Positions 1 through 8,511 are shown, counted from the first letter of the stretch. The stretch is DNA of 64,000 nucleotides from Chloroflexota bacterium (GCA_003169735.1 PNAP01000010.1:1-64000); one strand, 5' to 3'. Made by a program: numbers and translations. The notes: generated from the sequence alone by a model not told the origin.

Positions 1-436
1 CCTCGACGATGGCGGTCTTGCCGGCACCGGCCGCGCCGAGCAGGACCGGGTTGCGCTTCTCCGTCCGGCAGAGCACCTCGATGATCCACTGCATCTCCGC
101 CTCGCGGCCGATGAGTGGCGACAACTCACCCTGCTTGGCGAGCAGCGTCAGGTCGCGCCCGATCTTGTCGAGCAGCGGCGTCGTGCTGGGTGACGTGGCG
201 GACGTCGCGGCGGGCGGTACCGAGCCGTCGGTCGGCGGGGCCGGCGCATCGGCCGTGGCGAACTCGGGTGGCGTGGCCGACGTCGCGTCTGCCGCGGCTG
301 TCCCGGGTGGTGCCGCCCCGACCGCGGGTCCAATAGCGAGATCGCGCGTGCGACGCGTCGCGTCGGCCAACTCATCGATGCCGTGCTGGAGCCAACCGAT
401 GGCCAGATCGACGCTCTGCGGCTGCTGATCGTCCAT
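1..436 (-). CDS. Clp-type AAA+ ATPase, N-terminal part (cut by window edge)
   Basis: Reading the minus strand from an ATG at 436 gives 145 residues before the left edge. The first ~85 residues are low-complexity (Ala/Pro/Thr-rich) and are not a Clp N-domain. They are followed by [17 protein letters not shown] and a Walker A, GAAGAGKT, at residues 134-141, as at the start of the first AAA+ module of ClpA/ClpB/ClpC proteins (family knowledge). Start is 17 nt after the end of the upstream gene, so it is the fifth gene of the operon running from 5262. By family it would be an ATP-driven unfoldase or remodelling factor. Its place behind TelA and XpaC-like genes suggests it serves that envelope-stress system (inference). 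The remainder of the protein, including Walker B, is outside the window. Confidence 0.75.
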   Translation of the reverse strand, partial: MDDQQPQSVDLAIGWLQHGIDELADATRRTRDLAIGPAVGAAPPGTAAADATSATPPEFATADAPAPPTDGSVPPAATSATSPSTTPLLDKIGRDLTLLAKQGELSPLIGREAEMQWIIEVLCRTEKRNPVLLGAAGAGKTAIVE

Positions 437-452
437 CAGGTCCGTCGGTGCC

Positions 453-1223
453 TCAATGGACCGACTCGCGCTCGTCCTCTTCGACCTTTGCGGCGACCGG
501 GCGGGCCCCGGCCGGCGTCTTCACCGCCGCCGCCGGGAGTGCCAGTGAGTCGGAGGCGGTCGCGTCGGTTCCGTCCGGTGCATCGGTGGCCGCCTGCACG
601 TTGCCGAGGTCGAGCGAATTCGGGGCGAACTTCTCGGCCAGGAACCGGCCGTTCGCCAGCAGGCGGTCGGAGTCGTTCCTGGTGATGTCGTCGGCCGCTT
701 CCTTCATCTTCGAGTTCATCAGGTCCAGCTGCGCGATGAGGATGCCGTGGGACGTCTGGCCGTTGGCGACGATGCGCTGCTCGGCGTAGACGCGGGGCAG
801 CGCAAGGTATGCCGAGAGCGCTGCCGGCAGGTAGTCGAGCGCGGTCTGTCGGATCAGGTACACGTTCTTGTCGCCGACACCGACGACGTCGGGGCCCTCG
901 GCGGCGATGGTCGCGAGGATCGAATCGCGGATGGCCACCACGCGGGCGTAGACATCGTCGGCGACGCGGCTCTGGATGCTTGCCAGCAGCTGATCGAGGT
1001 CGGCCCTGATCTGGGCCGAGTCCTGGGACGCGTCGAGCCGCAGCGCGAGACTCGGCTCGCCGGGCACCACCAGCACGCCGATGGCGTACAGGCCGGCCAC
1101 GATCGGCACCCACAGCAGGCCGCCGATGAAGCCGGTGAAGAAGAGCCCGAGGCCGCCCAGCGCCAGCAGGCTGCCGACGATGTTGCGCCGCGAGTAGAGG
1201 AATGGCCGGATCCGGCGCCACAC
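453..1223 (-). CDS. XpaC-like membrane protein
   Basis: 256 aa from a GTG at 1223, two bases past the preceding stop codon (TAA GG GTG context); the longer ATG start at 1280 would run back into the upstream gene. Residues ~10-50 form two hydrophobic segments ([19 protein letters not shown] and [16 protein letters not shown]), leaving a long soluble, helical C-terminal part. That part, with a [19 protein letters not shown] stretch followed by a long helix, resembles XpaC (5-bromo-4-chloroindolyl phosphate hydrolysis protein), which is commonly encoded next to TelA. The C-terminal ~45 residues are Ala/Asp/Pro-rich. The XpaC link rests on my reading of the pattern plus the TelA neighbour, so it is moderate. 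Biochemical function is unknown. Confidence 0.6.
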   Translation of the reverse strand: MWRRIRPFLYSRRNIVGSLLALGGLGLFFTGFIGGLLWVPIVAGLYAIGVLVVPGEPSLALRLDASQDSAQIRADLDQLLASIQSRVADDVYARVVAIRDSILATIAAEGPDVVGVGDKNVYLIRQTALDYLPAALSAYLALPRVYAEQRIVANGQTSHGILIAQLDLMNSKMKEAADDITRNDSDRLLANGRFLAEKFAPNSLDLGNVQAATDAPDGTDATASDSLALPAAAVKTPAGARPVAAKVEEDERESVH

Positions 1224-1224
1224 C

Positions 1225-2811
1225 TTACTGGTACCCCCGGATCTGCTTGAAGATGGCCAGCAACGAGGCGGACTTGGCATCGAACAGCTGGCCGCCGGTC
1301 AGATCGGCGATGGCCTGCATGTCGGCAAGGCTGCTGTCTCCGAAGAAGATGGGGAACGTGTGGACGTTGCGCGCCGCGTCCGGCAGCGCGTCGTACGCGG
1401 CCGTGAACGCGTCCGCATCGCTGCCCGAGTTGTTCTCGCCGTCCGTCATCAGGACGATCGAGTAGAGGCGATCCGGGTTGGTCGCCTCGTCGGTCTGGAC
1501 CGTCGTGTACGCCTGTTCGAGGGCGTCATAGATGGCCGTCGCGCCGCCCGCCTCGAGGCCGTCGACGTAATCGCGGATGGCCTGCATGTCGGGCGAGTCG
1601 GGCTGCGTGTCGTCGATGGTGAAATCGCGCTGATCGAGCACGGTGCTCGAGAAGGTGATGATGGTCACGGTCTCGTTGGCATGGAAGTGGGTGAACTGGC
1701 CGGTCAGCGACGTGTCCGTGCCGGTCAGCGCGTTCAACGCGGTCTGAAGCGACGACAGCCGATCGCCCGCCATCGAGCCTGACAGGTCGAGCACGAAGAT
1801 GGCCGAAGCCGGCTTTCGGAACTCGTCGAGGTAGGTCGAGATGAGCGCGTCGATGGTGTCGAGCTGCGAGGGATACGGCAGCTCGATGAGCGTCGTTGTC
1901 GGGAACCGGGAATCGAGCGGGACACCGGGCACGGCCGGGCGGCGTGCCGTGTCGGTCATGATCCGCTTCTGCACGTCGGGTGACCGCAGGTAAGCGACGA
2001 CCTTGTCGTACGCGGTCTTCTTGGCGGCATTGAGCAGGATCATCGGGTAGTCCGCGGTCACGATGCCCTCGGCGGGATAGATGATGTCGAGCTGCTCCTT
2101 GAGCTGGCCGCCGGCATTCAGGCCCATCAGCACCGATTCGTAGTTGATGATGCCGTCGACCGTGCCCTGCTCGCGGACGTAGGTATCGGCGAGGAAGCCG
2201 GAGCTGCCGGCGGTGACCGTCTGGCCCTTGAAGAAGCCCTTCATCGCATCGCTGTCGATGGTTCCCGCGTCGATGGCGTCAGAGCTCCCCGACAGAGCCG
2301 AGGCGACCCCGATGAGCGCCGTGAGGCCGCTGTTGGAAGCGGCCGGGTTGGTCATCGCGAAATGGAACGAACCGTCCGCCGCGTGCGATTCGATGTCCTT
2401 CCAGGACACGTTGGGGTTACCCGCCCAGCCGAACGACTGCGCGACGGACTGCTTCACGCCGATGACCACCGGACTGAGCATGATCTGGTTCGAGGCCACG
2501 ATCCGGCTCGCCGCGGCCGGCAGCAACGACAGGTATTTGGCGTTGGCGAACCAAGCCACGTCCGCGTCAGCGCCGCCGGCGATGCTGTCCGCGCCCTCGA
2601 GCGTGCCGATGTAGGTCGGCACGAGCTTGACTCCCGTCGCGGCCTGGATGTCGGGCAGCATCGGCTCGAGATCCTTGAGTTCCGAACCGGCCAGGACGCT
2701 CAGCGTGTTCTCGGGGCTCGGCGCGCTGCTGCCGCAGGCCGACACGAGCGAGATGAGCGCGACCCCGAACAGGATCGCGGCAAGTCGGCCGACCGGCGTG
2801 GCTCGGGTCAC
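1225..2811 (-). CDS. Lipoprotein with solute-binding-like region and von Willebrand A domain
   Basis: 528 aa. GTG start overlaps the telA stop (GTGA), so translation is coupled. The N-terminus is a lipoprotein signal: hydrophobic stretch then a lipobox LVSAC with the cysteine at about residue 26. Residues ~35-320 read like an extracellular solute-binding protein (LSVLAGSELKDLEPMLPDIQ start, a two-lobe pattern with a pocket region). Residues ~335-528 are a VWA domain with the MIDAS motif DLSGSMA, D342-S344-S346. VWA MIDAS sites bind a divalent metal and protein partners. A surface protein that reads a small ligand in one half and recruits a partner with the other is plausible (inference). Both flanking genes are part of the same operon. 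Confidence 0.75.
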   Translation of the reverse strand: MTRATPVGRLAAILFGVALISLVSACGSSAPSPENTLSVLAGSELKDLEPMLPDIQAATGVKLVPTYIGTLEGADSIAGGADADVAWFANAKYLSLLPAAASRIVASNQIMLSPVVIGVKQSVAQSFGWAGNPNVSWKDIESHAADGSFHFAMTNPAASNSGLTALIGVASALSGSSDAIDAGTIDSDAMKGFFKGQTVTAGSSGFLADTYVREQGTVDGIINYESVLMGLNAGGQLKEQLDIIYPAEGIVTADYPMILLNAAKKTAYDKVVAYLRSPDVQKRIMTDTARRPAVPGVPLDSRFPTTTLIELPYPSQLDTIDALISTYLDEFRKPASAIFVLDLSGSMAGDRLSSLQTALNALTGTDTSLTGQFTHFHANETVTIITFSSTVLDQRDFTIDDTQPDSPDMQAIRDYVDGLEAGGATAIYDALEQAYTTVQTDEATNPDRLYSIVLMTDGENNSGSDADAFTAAYDALPDAARNVHTFPIFFGDSSLADMQAIADLTGGQLFDAKSASLLAIFKQIRGYQ

Positions 2812-4124
2812 GGCTGGCTGGATGCTCCCGACGCGTCGGGCGTCGCCTCGTCCTGCTCGCGCGCGCGGGCCCGGTCGAGGTACGCCTGCGACTTGGTGAT
2901 CTCGGTCGACAGGGCGTTGATGGTCGTCGACATGTTGTCGAGCGCCTTGACCTTGAAGGTGTCGATCTCATCCATCGTCGCGTAGATGTTGTCGAACGAC
3001 TTCTGGAGCTTGGAGACGTCGATGGTCGCCGATGCGGCTTGCTCGCCGATCTGGCTCGACTGCTGGCGCAGCATCTCCGAGGTCGACTCGATGAGGTTGC
3101 CGGTCGTCGTGTTGAGCGCGGTGATCTGGTCGAGGACGAGCTTCTGATCGCCAAGCGCCTGGGCCACGATGATGGCCGTCCGGAGCGCCGAGACGGTCGT
3201 CGTCGTGGCGCGATCGACGCCCTTGATCAGTTCCACGTTGTTGCGCCGGATCAGGTCGAGGGCGAGATAGCCCTGGACGCTGACCGCGAGCTGCGTGAGC
3301 AGGTCCTGCACCTTCTGCCGGACGCTGAAGAGGAGATCCTCCTTGAGCACGTTGGCGCGATCCGGGTCGGTCGCCTCGACCGCGGCGATGCGCGCGGTGA
3401 GCCCGGCGTCGAGTTGCTGGCCGAGGTAGACGTACTGGCGCAGGCGCCCCATCACGTCCCACAGGTTGGCCTTCTCCTGCTCGATGTCGGCGTTGTCCTT
3501 CTGGAGCTCGTCCTGGCCGTGATAGAGCGACTGGATGATGGCGTCGAGCTGTTTCTGGCTCGACTGGTACTTGGCGAAGTAGTTCTCGACCTTGTTGCCG
3601 AACGGGATGATGCCGAGCAGCTTGTGGACCGAGAGCAGGTCGCCCTGCTTGGACGGATCGAGATCCTCGACCGTGTGGCGGAGGTTGAGCAGCGACTTGG
3701 AAACGTCTCCCGCCTCGGAGATGCCGCCGTTCTGCATGGCCGCGAGGGGCTTGTCGAGCAACCGGTTGGAGACCGCCGCCGAGGCCCGCACGTCGTCATC
3801 GCCGAGCGTCTGGATGTCCTTGATCTTGGCCGCGAACGCCGGGTCGTGGATATCGAGCTTGGTGACCGCGTCGAGGTAGGTCGAGACCATGCCGTTGAGC
3901 TTGGCCGTCTCGGCCGGGTCGAGCTTGACCGCGCCGATGGCCTGTGTCGGATCGACCGCCGTGACGGCGGCCGGCGGCGAGAGGGTCAGCGTGGCGGTCG
4001 TGGTGGTTGTTTCGACGGCCGGGCCCGCGACCGACGTGTCGACGGCCGGCGCGGCGGCGGCCGCAGCGCCTGCCGGCACGGCGGCCGTGGTGGCGTTCCC
4101 GAGATCGAGGGACGAATCGGTCAT
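2808..4124 (-). CDS. telA: TelA family toxic-anion-resistance protein
   Basis: 438 aa, ATG at 4124 with an AGGAGAGG Shine-Dalgarno about 8 nt upstream. After a disordered Ala/Val/Thr-rich first ~65 residues the protein is almost wholly helical. It carries the TelA signature features: LLGIIPFGNKVENYFAKYQ near residue 170, then YLGQQLDAGL, and a long run around TTTVSALRTAIIVAQALGDQ. TelA proteins were named for tellurite resistance and are predicted to take part in envelope or chemical-stress complexes with AAA+ ATPases, VWA and XpaC proteins; the molecular activity is not established. The neighbours here match that set. The gene starts 13 nt after the upstream solute-binding-like gene and overlaps the next by GTGA. 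Confidence 0.88.
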   Translation of the reverse strand: MTDSSLDLGNATTAAVPAGAAAAAAPAVDTSVAGPAVETTTTTATLTLSPPAAVTAVDPTQAIGAVKLDPAETAKLNGMVSTYLDAVTKLDIHDPAFAAKIKDIQTLGDDDVRASAAVSNRLLDKPLAAMQNGGISEAGDVSKSLLNLRHTVEDLDPSKQGDLLSVHKLLGIIPFGNKVENYFAKYQSSQKQLDAIIQSLYHGQDELQKDNADIEQEKANLWDVMGRLRQYVYLGQQLDAGLTARIAAVEATDPDRANVLKEDLLFSVRQKVQDLLTQLAVSVQGYLALDLIRRNNVELIKGVDRATTTTVSALRTAIIVAQALGDQKLVLDQITALNTTTGNLIESTSEMLRQQSSQIGEQAASATIDVSKLQKSFDNIYATMDEIDTFKVKALDNMSTTINALSTEITKSQAYLDRARAREQDEATPDASGASSQP

Positions 4125-4137
4125 CTTCCGGCCTCTC

Positions 4138-5262
4138 CTATGGTGTTTCGCTTGGCGAGAGTGTGGGCAGGCTGCCGGCGTACAGCCCTTCGAACTGGGT
4201 GATCATCGCCTCCAGTGCCTCGTAGCTGGGCGGGTCGATGACGTCGTTGAGGCTGTCCGGGATGGTCAGGCCGTGGTTCGTCACGAAGGTCGAGAAGGCG
4301 GCCGTGTCGGAGGTGCGGAACCCATATTGCGTGGCCAGCGTGCGCATCTCCGGGTCCGTGGCGATGAAGTTCCCGAGGCGCGTCCCATCGGGCGTCAGGC
4401 CGACGAAAGTGTGCTTGGAGAAGATCGTCGGCTCGGGATACATCAGGCGCATCTGCGAGGTGATGCCGCCGGTGGTGGAGGCGGCCGCGGCCACGTACTG
4501 GGCCTCGTAGATCATCACCAGCGGACTCTTGCCCATGCCCTGCACCAGGTAGTCGTCGAACGGTTCTTCCGTGCTGCTCTCGACGAAACCCTGCTTCAGG
4601 AAGAGCGGCGCCGTCTGCTGGACGATGGAGTCGATGTCACCGTTGTTCTGGACGATGTTGTCGCCGTTGACGACGTAGCTGGCGATGGCGAGATACATCG
4701 CCGCCGAGTTCGACTTGCGCACGTCGGTCGACGTGATGAGGATGCTCTTGTTGACCGGGTAGGTGGTGTTGCCCGGCAGGTCGATCCAGCGCTTGTCCGA
4801 CGCGACGAGGGCCATGTACTTGGTCATGTCGAAGCCGAGATAGCCCGGTTGCTGCGTGACCACGCCGGCCTGGGTCAGCAGATCGACGATGGGCTGGAAG
4901 GTCGCGATGGCCATCGGCGTGTAGAACGGCACGATCGACGTCGTGCCCGAGTGGTTCAGCGCGATCTCCGCGGCCGATGGGCCGCCGGCCGGAAAGGCGA
5001 AGTCCTCGTTGCTGAGATCGGCCGTCGCGATCTGGCGGGAGCCGGCAGTCGCCACGATCACGTCGAAACCGCCACGGTGTAGCGCGGCGACGACCTGCGG
5101 ATCGCTGAAGAAGGGCTGCTTCTCCGATCCGATGAGGCCGCGCAGCGTGACCGCAGTCGGGCCAAGGTGTTGGCTGACCGATTGGAAGATGGCGAAGCCG
5201 ACGCCGACGATGAGGATCGCGGCGAGACCGAGCGCAGCCAGACGGCGAGACGGGTTGTTCAC
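4138..5262 (-). CDS. Membrane-anchored solute-binding-like protein
   Basis: 374 aa, GTG at 5262. The N-terminus has one hydrophobic segment (AALGLAAILIVGVGFAIF) after a short basic leader, with no lipobox cysteine, so it is probably an uncleaved anchor. The rest is extracellular and resembles type 2 periplasmic binding proteins (LRGLIGSEKQPFFSD, then a TSTDVRKSNSAAMYLA hinge-like region). No ABC permease or ATPase lies beside it, so transport is unlikely. A role as a sensor or partner of the VWA lipoprotein two genes on is inferred. It is first in the operon. A GATAAT box lies at 5276-5271 on the minus strand, only 8 nt before the GTG, so the mRNA is probably leaderless. Confidence 0.65.
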   Translation of the reverse strand: MNNPSRRLAALGLAAILIVGVGFAIFQSVSQHLGPTAVTLRGLIGSEKQPFFSDPQVVAALHRGGFDVIVATAGSRQIATADLSNEDFAFPAGGPSAAEIALNHSGTTSIVPFYTPMAIATFQPIVDLLTQAGVVTQQPGYLGFDMTKYMALVASDKRWIDLPGNTTYPVNKSILITSTDVRKSNSAAMYLAIASYVVNGDNIVQNNGDIDSIVQQTAPLFLKQGFVESSTEEPFDDYLVQGMGKSPLVMIYEAQYVAAAASTTGGITSQMRLMYPEPTIFSKHTFVGLTPDGTRLGNFIATDPEMRTLATQYGFRTSDTAAFSTFVTNHGLTIPDSLNDVIDPPSYEALEAMITQFEGLYAGSLPTLSPSETP

Positions 5263-5270
5263 GGGTGTCG

Positions 5271-5276
5271 ATTATC
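5271..5276 (-). promoter_or_regulatory. Predicted -10 box of the TelA operon
   Basis: TGATAAT on the minus strand (extended -10 type) sits 8 nt from the GTG start, placing transcription start at or next to the start codon. No convincing -35 is seen. Confidence 0.5.
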
Positions 5277-5315
5277 AGGCACGGGCGGTTGGTGCACGCT
5301 ACGACCCGGCGCCGC

Positions 5316-6647
5316 TCACGGCAAGGGGTCCGTGCGGGGAATCGATCGCGTGGCTCGGGTGCGGCGGGCCGTCGCTCCGCCTGCGAGGGGTCGTGCCCGC
5401 GTCCGTCGGGGCGGCTTCGGGTGGACATCGGGCGGTGCGTCTGGCGAGCCGGCCTCCGGCGCCGGGGCGCCGAGCTGCAGGTACGAATCGATCGCCGTCC
5501 GCAGCCCGACATCGTGCCGGGCGCGCTCCGAGAGGATCCACTTCTCCTCCAGGACATCGCAGTAAGCCTGGAGCGGGTCGCGATCCGGCCCGATGAGCGG
5601 TGTCAACTCGACGATCGTCGGCTCGAGCACCCGCTCCAGCCACCGCTGCGCACCGGCCGCCTCGCTCATCGGCCGCCCTTCGGCGGTTTCGAGCCACGTC
5701 GTGTACTCGTGCATGTCGTTGAGCAGCAGTCGCGCCTGGCCCTCGAGCGCCACGAGACCGGTCAGTCGTTGGAGCCGGCGCGAGTGATACGTCCGATTTG
5801 TGACCGCGACCTTCATCTTGACCCGCTGGCCGGCCTGGGATGGCTCGAGTTCGATCTCCTCGACCCAGAACCCGAGATCGTTCAGCCGCCGTATGCGCGC
5901 CCGGATCGCCTGGCGATCACTGGCCATCAGCTCGTGCGTCGACATCAGTTCGTCCCACAGGGCGAGATACCGGGTACGCACGCCCTTTGCAGCGACGATG
6001 GCCTCATCCAGGTCGAGGTCGGTGTCACGGAGCTGCGACATCGCCAGGTCGGCCAAGCCGTAGGCCACGTTCTCGACCAGGATCTCGAGGTCGAGATCGC
6101 GCTGGCCGTCGGACAGGCTGGGATGGATCTCGCTCGTCTCGGCATCGACGAGGTAGGCCTGGATCTTGTCGCCGTCACGCTGGAAAAGGGTGTTCGCGAG
6201 TGAGCAATCGCCCCAGTAGACGCCGGCGCGATGAAGATCGACCAGCAGCGAGGCCATGCCGTCCATGACGCGATCGCGATACGGACCCGCCGGCAAGCGC
6301 GTCAGCAGCCGCCGGTACTGGAGCGAGTGGGCCAGGTACTCGGTCACCAGGATGGCCGAGTCGCGTTCTTCCGCCTCGGCGATGCCGACAGCGCGCACGG
6401 CCGGCAGTTCGCGCGTCTCGAGGCGCCGCAGCACGTCGAACTCGCTTCGCCCGACCTCGAGCGGGAGCTCCTTGAGGGCCAGCGTGCCCGACCCGATGGC
6501 CAGGAACCTGACCACGTGACGCGATGGGCCCACGTCGAGCTCGCGGAAGGGGAGGGATGCCACGGGCCACGCCTCGAGCGGCTTCTCCCACGGCAGATCG
6601 ATCAGTTCGGAGGTCGGTTGTCTCAGGCGGAGGTGCGGGAAGGACAC
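5316..6647 (-). CDS. DUF4032 domain protein, kinase-like
   Basis: 443 aa, GTG at 6647. The N-terminal ~240 residues look like a lipopolysaccharide-kinase/protein-kinase-like fold: LALKELPLEVGRSEFDVLRRL (a VAIK-like lysine then a helix glutamate), and at about residue 137-165 HRAGVYWGDCSLANTLF followed by YLVDAET, matching catalytic-loop and DFG-like positions (HxGxxxGDxxxxN and D). This block followed by a second, mostly helical and hydrophilic domain is characteristic of DUF4032 proteins found in Actinobacteria and Chloroflexota. The last ~45 residues are Pro/Arg-rich and probably disordered. Substrate is unknown. It stands alone: 53 nt separate it from the TelA operon, which has its own -10 box. 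Confidence 0.75.
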   Translation of the reverse strand: MSFPHLRLRQPTSELIDLPWEKPLEAWPVASLPFRELDVGPSRHVVRFLAIGSGTLALKELPLEVGRSEFDVLRRLETRELPAVRAVGIAEAEERDSAILVTEYLAHSLQYRRLLTRLPAGPYRDRVMDGMASLLVDLHRAGVYWGDCSLANTLFQRDGDKIQAYLVDAETSEIHPSLSDGQRDLDLEILVENVAYGLADLAMSQLRDTDLDLDEAIVAAKGVRTRYLALWDELMSTHELMASDRQAIRARIRRLNDLGFWVEEIELEPSQAGQRVKMKVAVTNRTYHSRRLQRLTGLVALEGQARLLLNDMHEYTTWLETAEGRPMSEAAGAQRWLERVLEPTIVELTPLIGPDRDPLQAYCDVLEEKWILSERARHDVGLRTAIDSYLQLGAPAPEAGSPDAPPDVHPKPPRRTRARPLAGGATARRTRATRSIPRTDPLP

Positions 6648-6785
6648 GCATCATCGTCCCACGCCGCGCCGCGCCGCGCGACCGATCGCCGAACGAACCC
6701 GGTCGGAACGACCGCCAGGGCCGGGGCTGATGCATGATGAAACGAGCGGTATTCGATGGCTGCACCATTCGGGGAGGAGCTGAGC

Positions 6786-6875
6786 ATGGACACCGCGAAG
6801 CGCCACGCGAGCGATCGCGCACCGGTCGCGCGGGCGGCCCTGCGCAAGGCGCGTTCGCGGCGCAGCCGGGTCTAG
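6786..6875 (+). CDS. Small basic peptide ORF (29 aa)
   Basis: ATG at 6786 is preceded by GGGGAGGAG ending about 7 nt upstream, one of the best Shine-Dalgarno sites in this region. It encodes 29 residues, strongly basic (MDTAKRHASDRAPVARAALR, then KARSRRSRV). The stop at 6875 lies 6 nt before the first possible start of the cyclotransferase gene, so it could be a translated leader coupled to it, or a small DNA/RNA-binding peptide. No family recognised. Too short for composition to prove coding. Confidence 0.4.
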   Translation: MDTAKRHASDRAPVARAALRKARSRRSRV

Positions 6876-6902
6876 CGCGCGATGCCCGATCGTGCCAGCG
6901 GG

Positions 6903-7805
6903 ATGGTCGTGGCGGTCTATGGCACGCTCCGGCGCGGCGAGCGCAACCATCATCTGCTGGCCGGCGCCGACTGGCTCGGCACGGGGTACACGGTGGGCAC
7001 CATCCACGACGTGCCCGGGCAGAGGCATCGCTCGTTCGCGTACCCGGCGCTCGTCCCGGAGCCTGCCGGTACCGTCCTCATCGAGCTGTACCGAATCGTC
7101 GATGACGCGATGCTCAAGGCGCTCGACGCACTGGAAAGCTACGACCCCGATGACGAGGCGCACTCGCTCTACGTGCGCCGCGCCGTCGCCGTCCTCGATG
7201 GTCCGGTCGTATCAGCCGAGATCTACTACTACCACGGCCCGGCTGAGGATCTTGGCGAACGGATCGCCGGCGGTGACTGGGTGACGTACCACGCGCGCCG
7301 TCATCACGATCCGCTCGACCGTCCAGCCACCCATCATATATTTCGCCCGGCCCCGCCACGGGCTTCATCGCCAGGAGGTCTCACGGTGGACTGGTCACTC
7401 GAGCTCATCGTCGTCCCCGTCTCGGACGTGGGTCGCGCCAAGGCGTTCTACGTCGACAGGGTCGGCTTCGACGTGCTGGTCGACCACAGCGCTGGCGAAG
7501 ACTTCCGCGTCGTCCAGTTGGTGCCGCCAGGTTCGGCGTGCGCCATCGCTCTGATGCGCCAGTCCGAGATGGCGCCGGGCTCCCTGCATGGTATGCATCT
7601 CATCGTCTCAGACCTCGACGCGGCTCGCGCCCAGCTGGTCGAGCGAGGCGTCGACGCCAGCGAGCCGTTCCACTTCGACGCCGGCGGCCAGCAGCCCGGC
7701 CCCGATCCGCAGCGCCAGAGCTACAACTCATTCCTGTCGTTCCACGACCCCGATGGCAACACGTGGCTCGTCCAGGAGGTCAAGCGAACCGGCCAGGCGA
7801 ACTGA
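6903..7805 (+). CDS. Gamma-glutamylcyclotransferase-like domain fused to a glyoxalase/VOC domain
   Basis: 300 aa from ATG 6903, chosen because AIG2/GGCT proteins start just before VYGTLRRG; ATG 6882 adds 7 residues. Residues ~1-130 are a gamma-glutamylcyclotransferase-like (AIG2) domain: YGTLRRG substrate loop and the catalytic-type glutamate in LDALESYD. Residues ~160-300 are a VOC/glyoxalase domain (LIVVPVSDVGRAKAFYVDRVGF ... FHDPDGNTWLVQEV). The two are joined in frame by ~25 residues of His/Pro-rich sequence that looks untypical of coding DNA. An internal AGGAGG at 7373-7378 followed 7 nt later by GTG 7386 could start the VOC part separately as a 139-aa protein. So this is either a true fusion or two genes whose intervening stop codon was lost. 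Substrates are unknown. Confidence 0.75.
   Translation: MVVAVYGTLRRGERNHHLLAGADWLGTGYTVGTIHDVPGQRHRSFAYPALVPEPAGTVLIELYRIVDDAMLKALDALESYDPDDEAHSLYVRRAVAVLDGPVVSAEIYYYHGPAEDLGERIAGGDWVTYHARRHHDPLDRPATHHIFRPAPPRASSPGGLTVDWSLELIVVPVSDVGRAKAFYVDRVGFDVLVDHSAGEDFRVVQLVPPGSACAIALMRQSEMAPGSLHGMHLIVSDLDAARAQLVERGVDASEPFHFDAGGQQPGPDPQRQSYNSFLSFHDPDGNTWLVQEVKRTGQAN
7314..7378 (+). promoter_or_regulatory. Possible internal promoter and ribosome binding site for the VOC part
   Basis: CTCGAC (7314-7319), 17 bp, TATATT (7337-7342), then a perfect AGGAGG (7373-7378) 7 nt before GTG 7386. The AT-rich TATATT stands out in coding-like GC-rich surroundings. Confidence 0.4.
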
Positions 7806-7830
7806 ACCGGCTCGATGGCCGTTCGGGTTC

Positions 7831-8505
7831 CTAGGTCGGTGACAGATCCCGGTCCTGCATCTCCCAGGTGTGGTCGAGCACGTGGTATGCCGTGTGACGG
7901 AGCAGGTACGGGATCGTCCAGTTGCCGAGCGGCTTGCCCTCCGCGTACCACGCACGCATCGCCTCGACGAAGCGGTCGCGGTGCTGGGCGAGCGCGCTTG
8001 GCGTCAGCAGATCCTGCCATTCGGACTTCGCCTTCACGCGCTTCGAGAAGTCCCCACCCTCGGTCGCAAGGACATGCCGGACGATCACGTCGCGGGAGCG
8101 GCCGCCGCCGCGGACACCCGGCCGAAGCTCGGCCGAAACGCGGGCAGCCGTCTCATCGAACTCGGCCCACGCGGCGCGCAGCAGCCGCACCTGCCGGTCG
8201 AAGGTCGGCGCGTCGAACGGCCCGCGGTCGAGCGGTGATGGTGCGAACGAGATACCCCAGAAATCGGTCGAGCCGACCCCCGGGTACCGGCCGATGATGT
8301 CGAGGTCGGTCTGGCTCGCCAGCTCCGCCTCCAGCCCGACGCGCTTCGCGACCGGGGCGTAGCGCGGCACGTAGCGGGCGAGCTTCTCGACTGCCTCGTC
8401 CTCCGTCTTGCCGCCGCGTTCGAAACCCGGCCAGTCCGCGGCGACCGCTACCCACCGCTTGCCCCTCGTGGGCTGTTCGACGAGCACGCGCAGCTGGGAT
8501 GTCAT
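7831..8505 (-). CDS. DinB-like protein with HicB-like N-terminus
   Basis: 224 aa from ATG 8505 (MTSQLRVLVEQ); the longer frame back to 8568 would run into the msrA gene and lacks a ribosome binding site. The first ~60 residues resemble a HicB-type antitoxin-like fold (WVAVAADWPGFERGGKTEDEAVEKL). The remainder resembles a DinB/YfiT four-helix protein, with an HxxxxxxH pattern near the end (LLRHTAYHVLDHTWEMQDRD) and an upstream VIVRHVLATEGG histidine that would complete a metal site. Function is unknown; DinB proteins are metal-dependent thiol transferases or stress-linked. A TACGAT box ends 6 nt before the ATG, so the mRNA looks leaderless. Convergent with the cyclotransferase gene, 25 nt apart. 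Confidence 0.6.
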   Translation of the reverse strand: MTSQLRVLVEQPTRGKRWVAVAADWPGFERGGKTEDEAVEKLARYVPRYAPVAKRVGLEAELASQTDLDIIGRYPGVGSTDFWGISFAPSPLDRGPFDAPTFDRQVRLLRAAWAEFDETAARVSAELRPGVRGGGRSRDVIVRHVLATEGGDFSKRVKAKSEWQDLLTPSALAQHRDRFVEAMRAWYAEGKPLGNWTIPYLLRHTAYHVLDHTWEMQDRDLSPT

Positions 8506-8511
8506 CGGCTC

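Noticed and set aside
3039-4202. Long plus-strand frames opposite telA and its neighbours (for example 3039-4202, 3889-5082)
   Set aside because: Antisense shadows of a strongly supported minus-strand operon; no domains, and Arg/Gly-rich composition typical of GC-rich reverse frames.
7806-7830. Terminator between the convergent cyclotransferase and DinB-like genes
   Set aside because: Only a 5-bp GAACC/GGTTC match with a long loop and no T-run.
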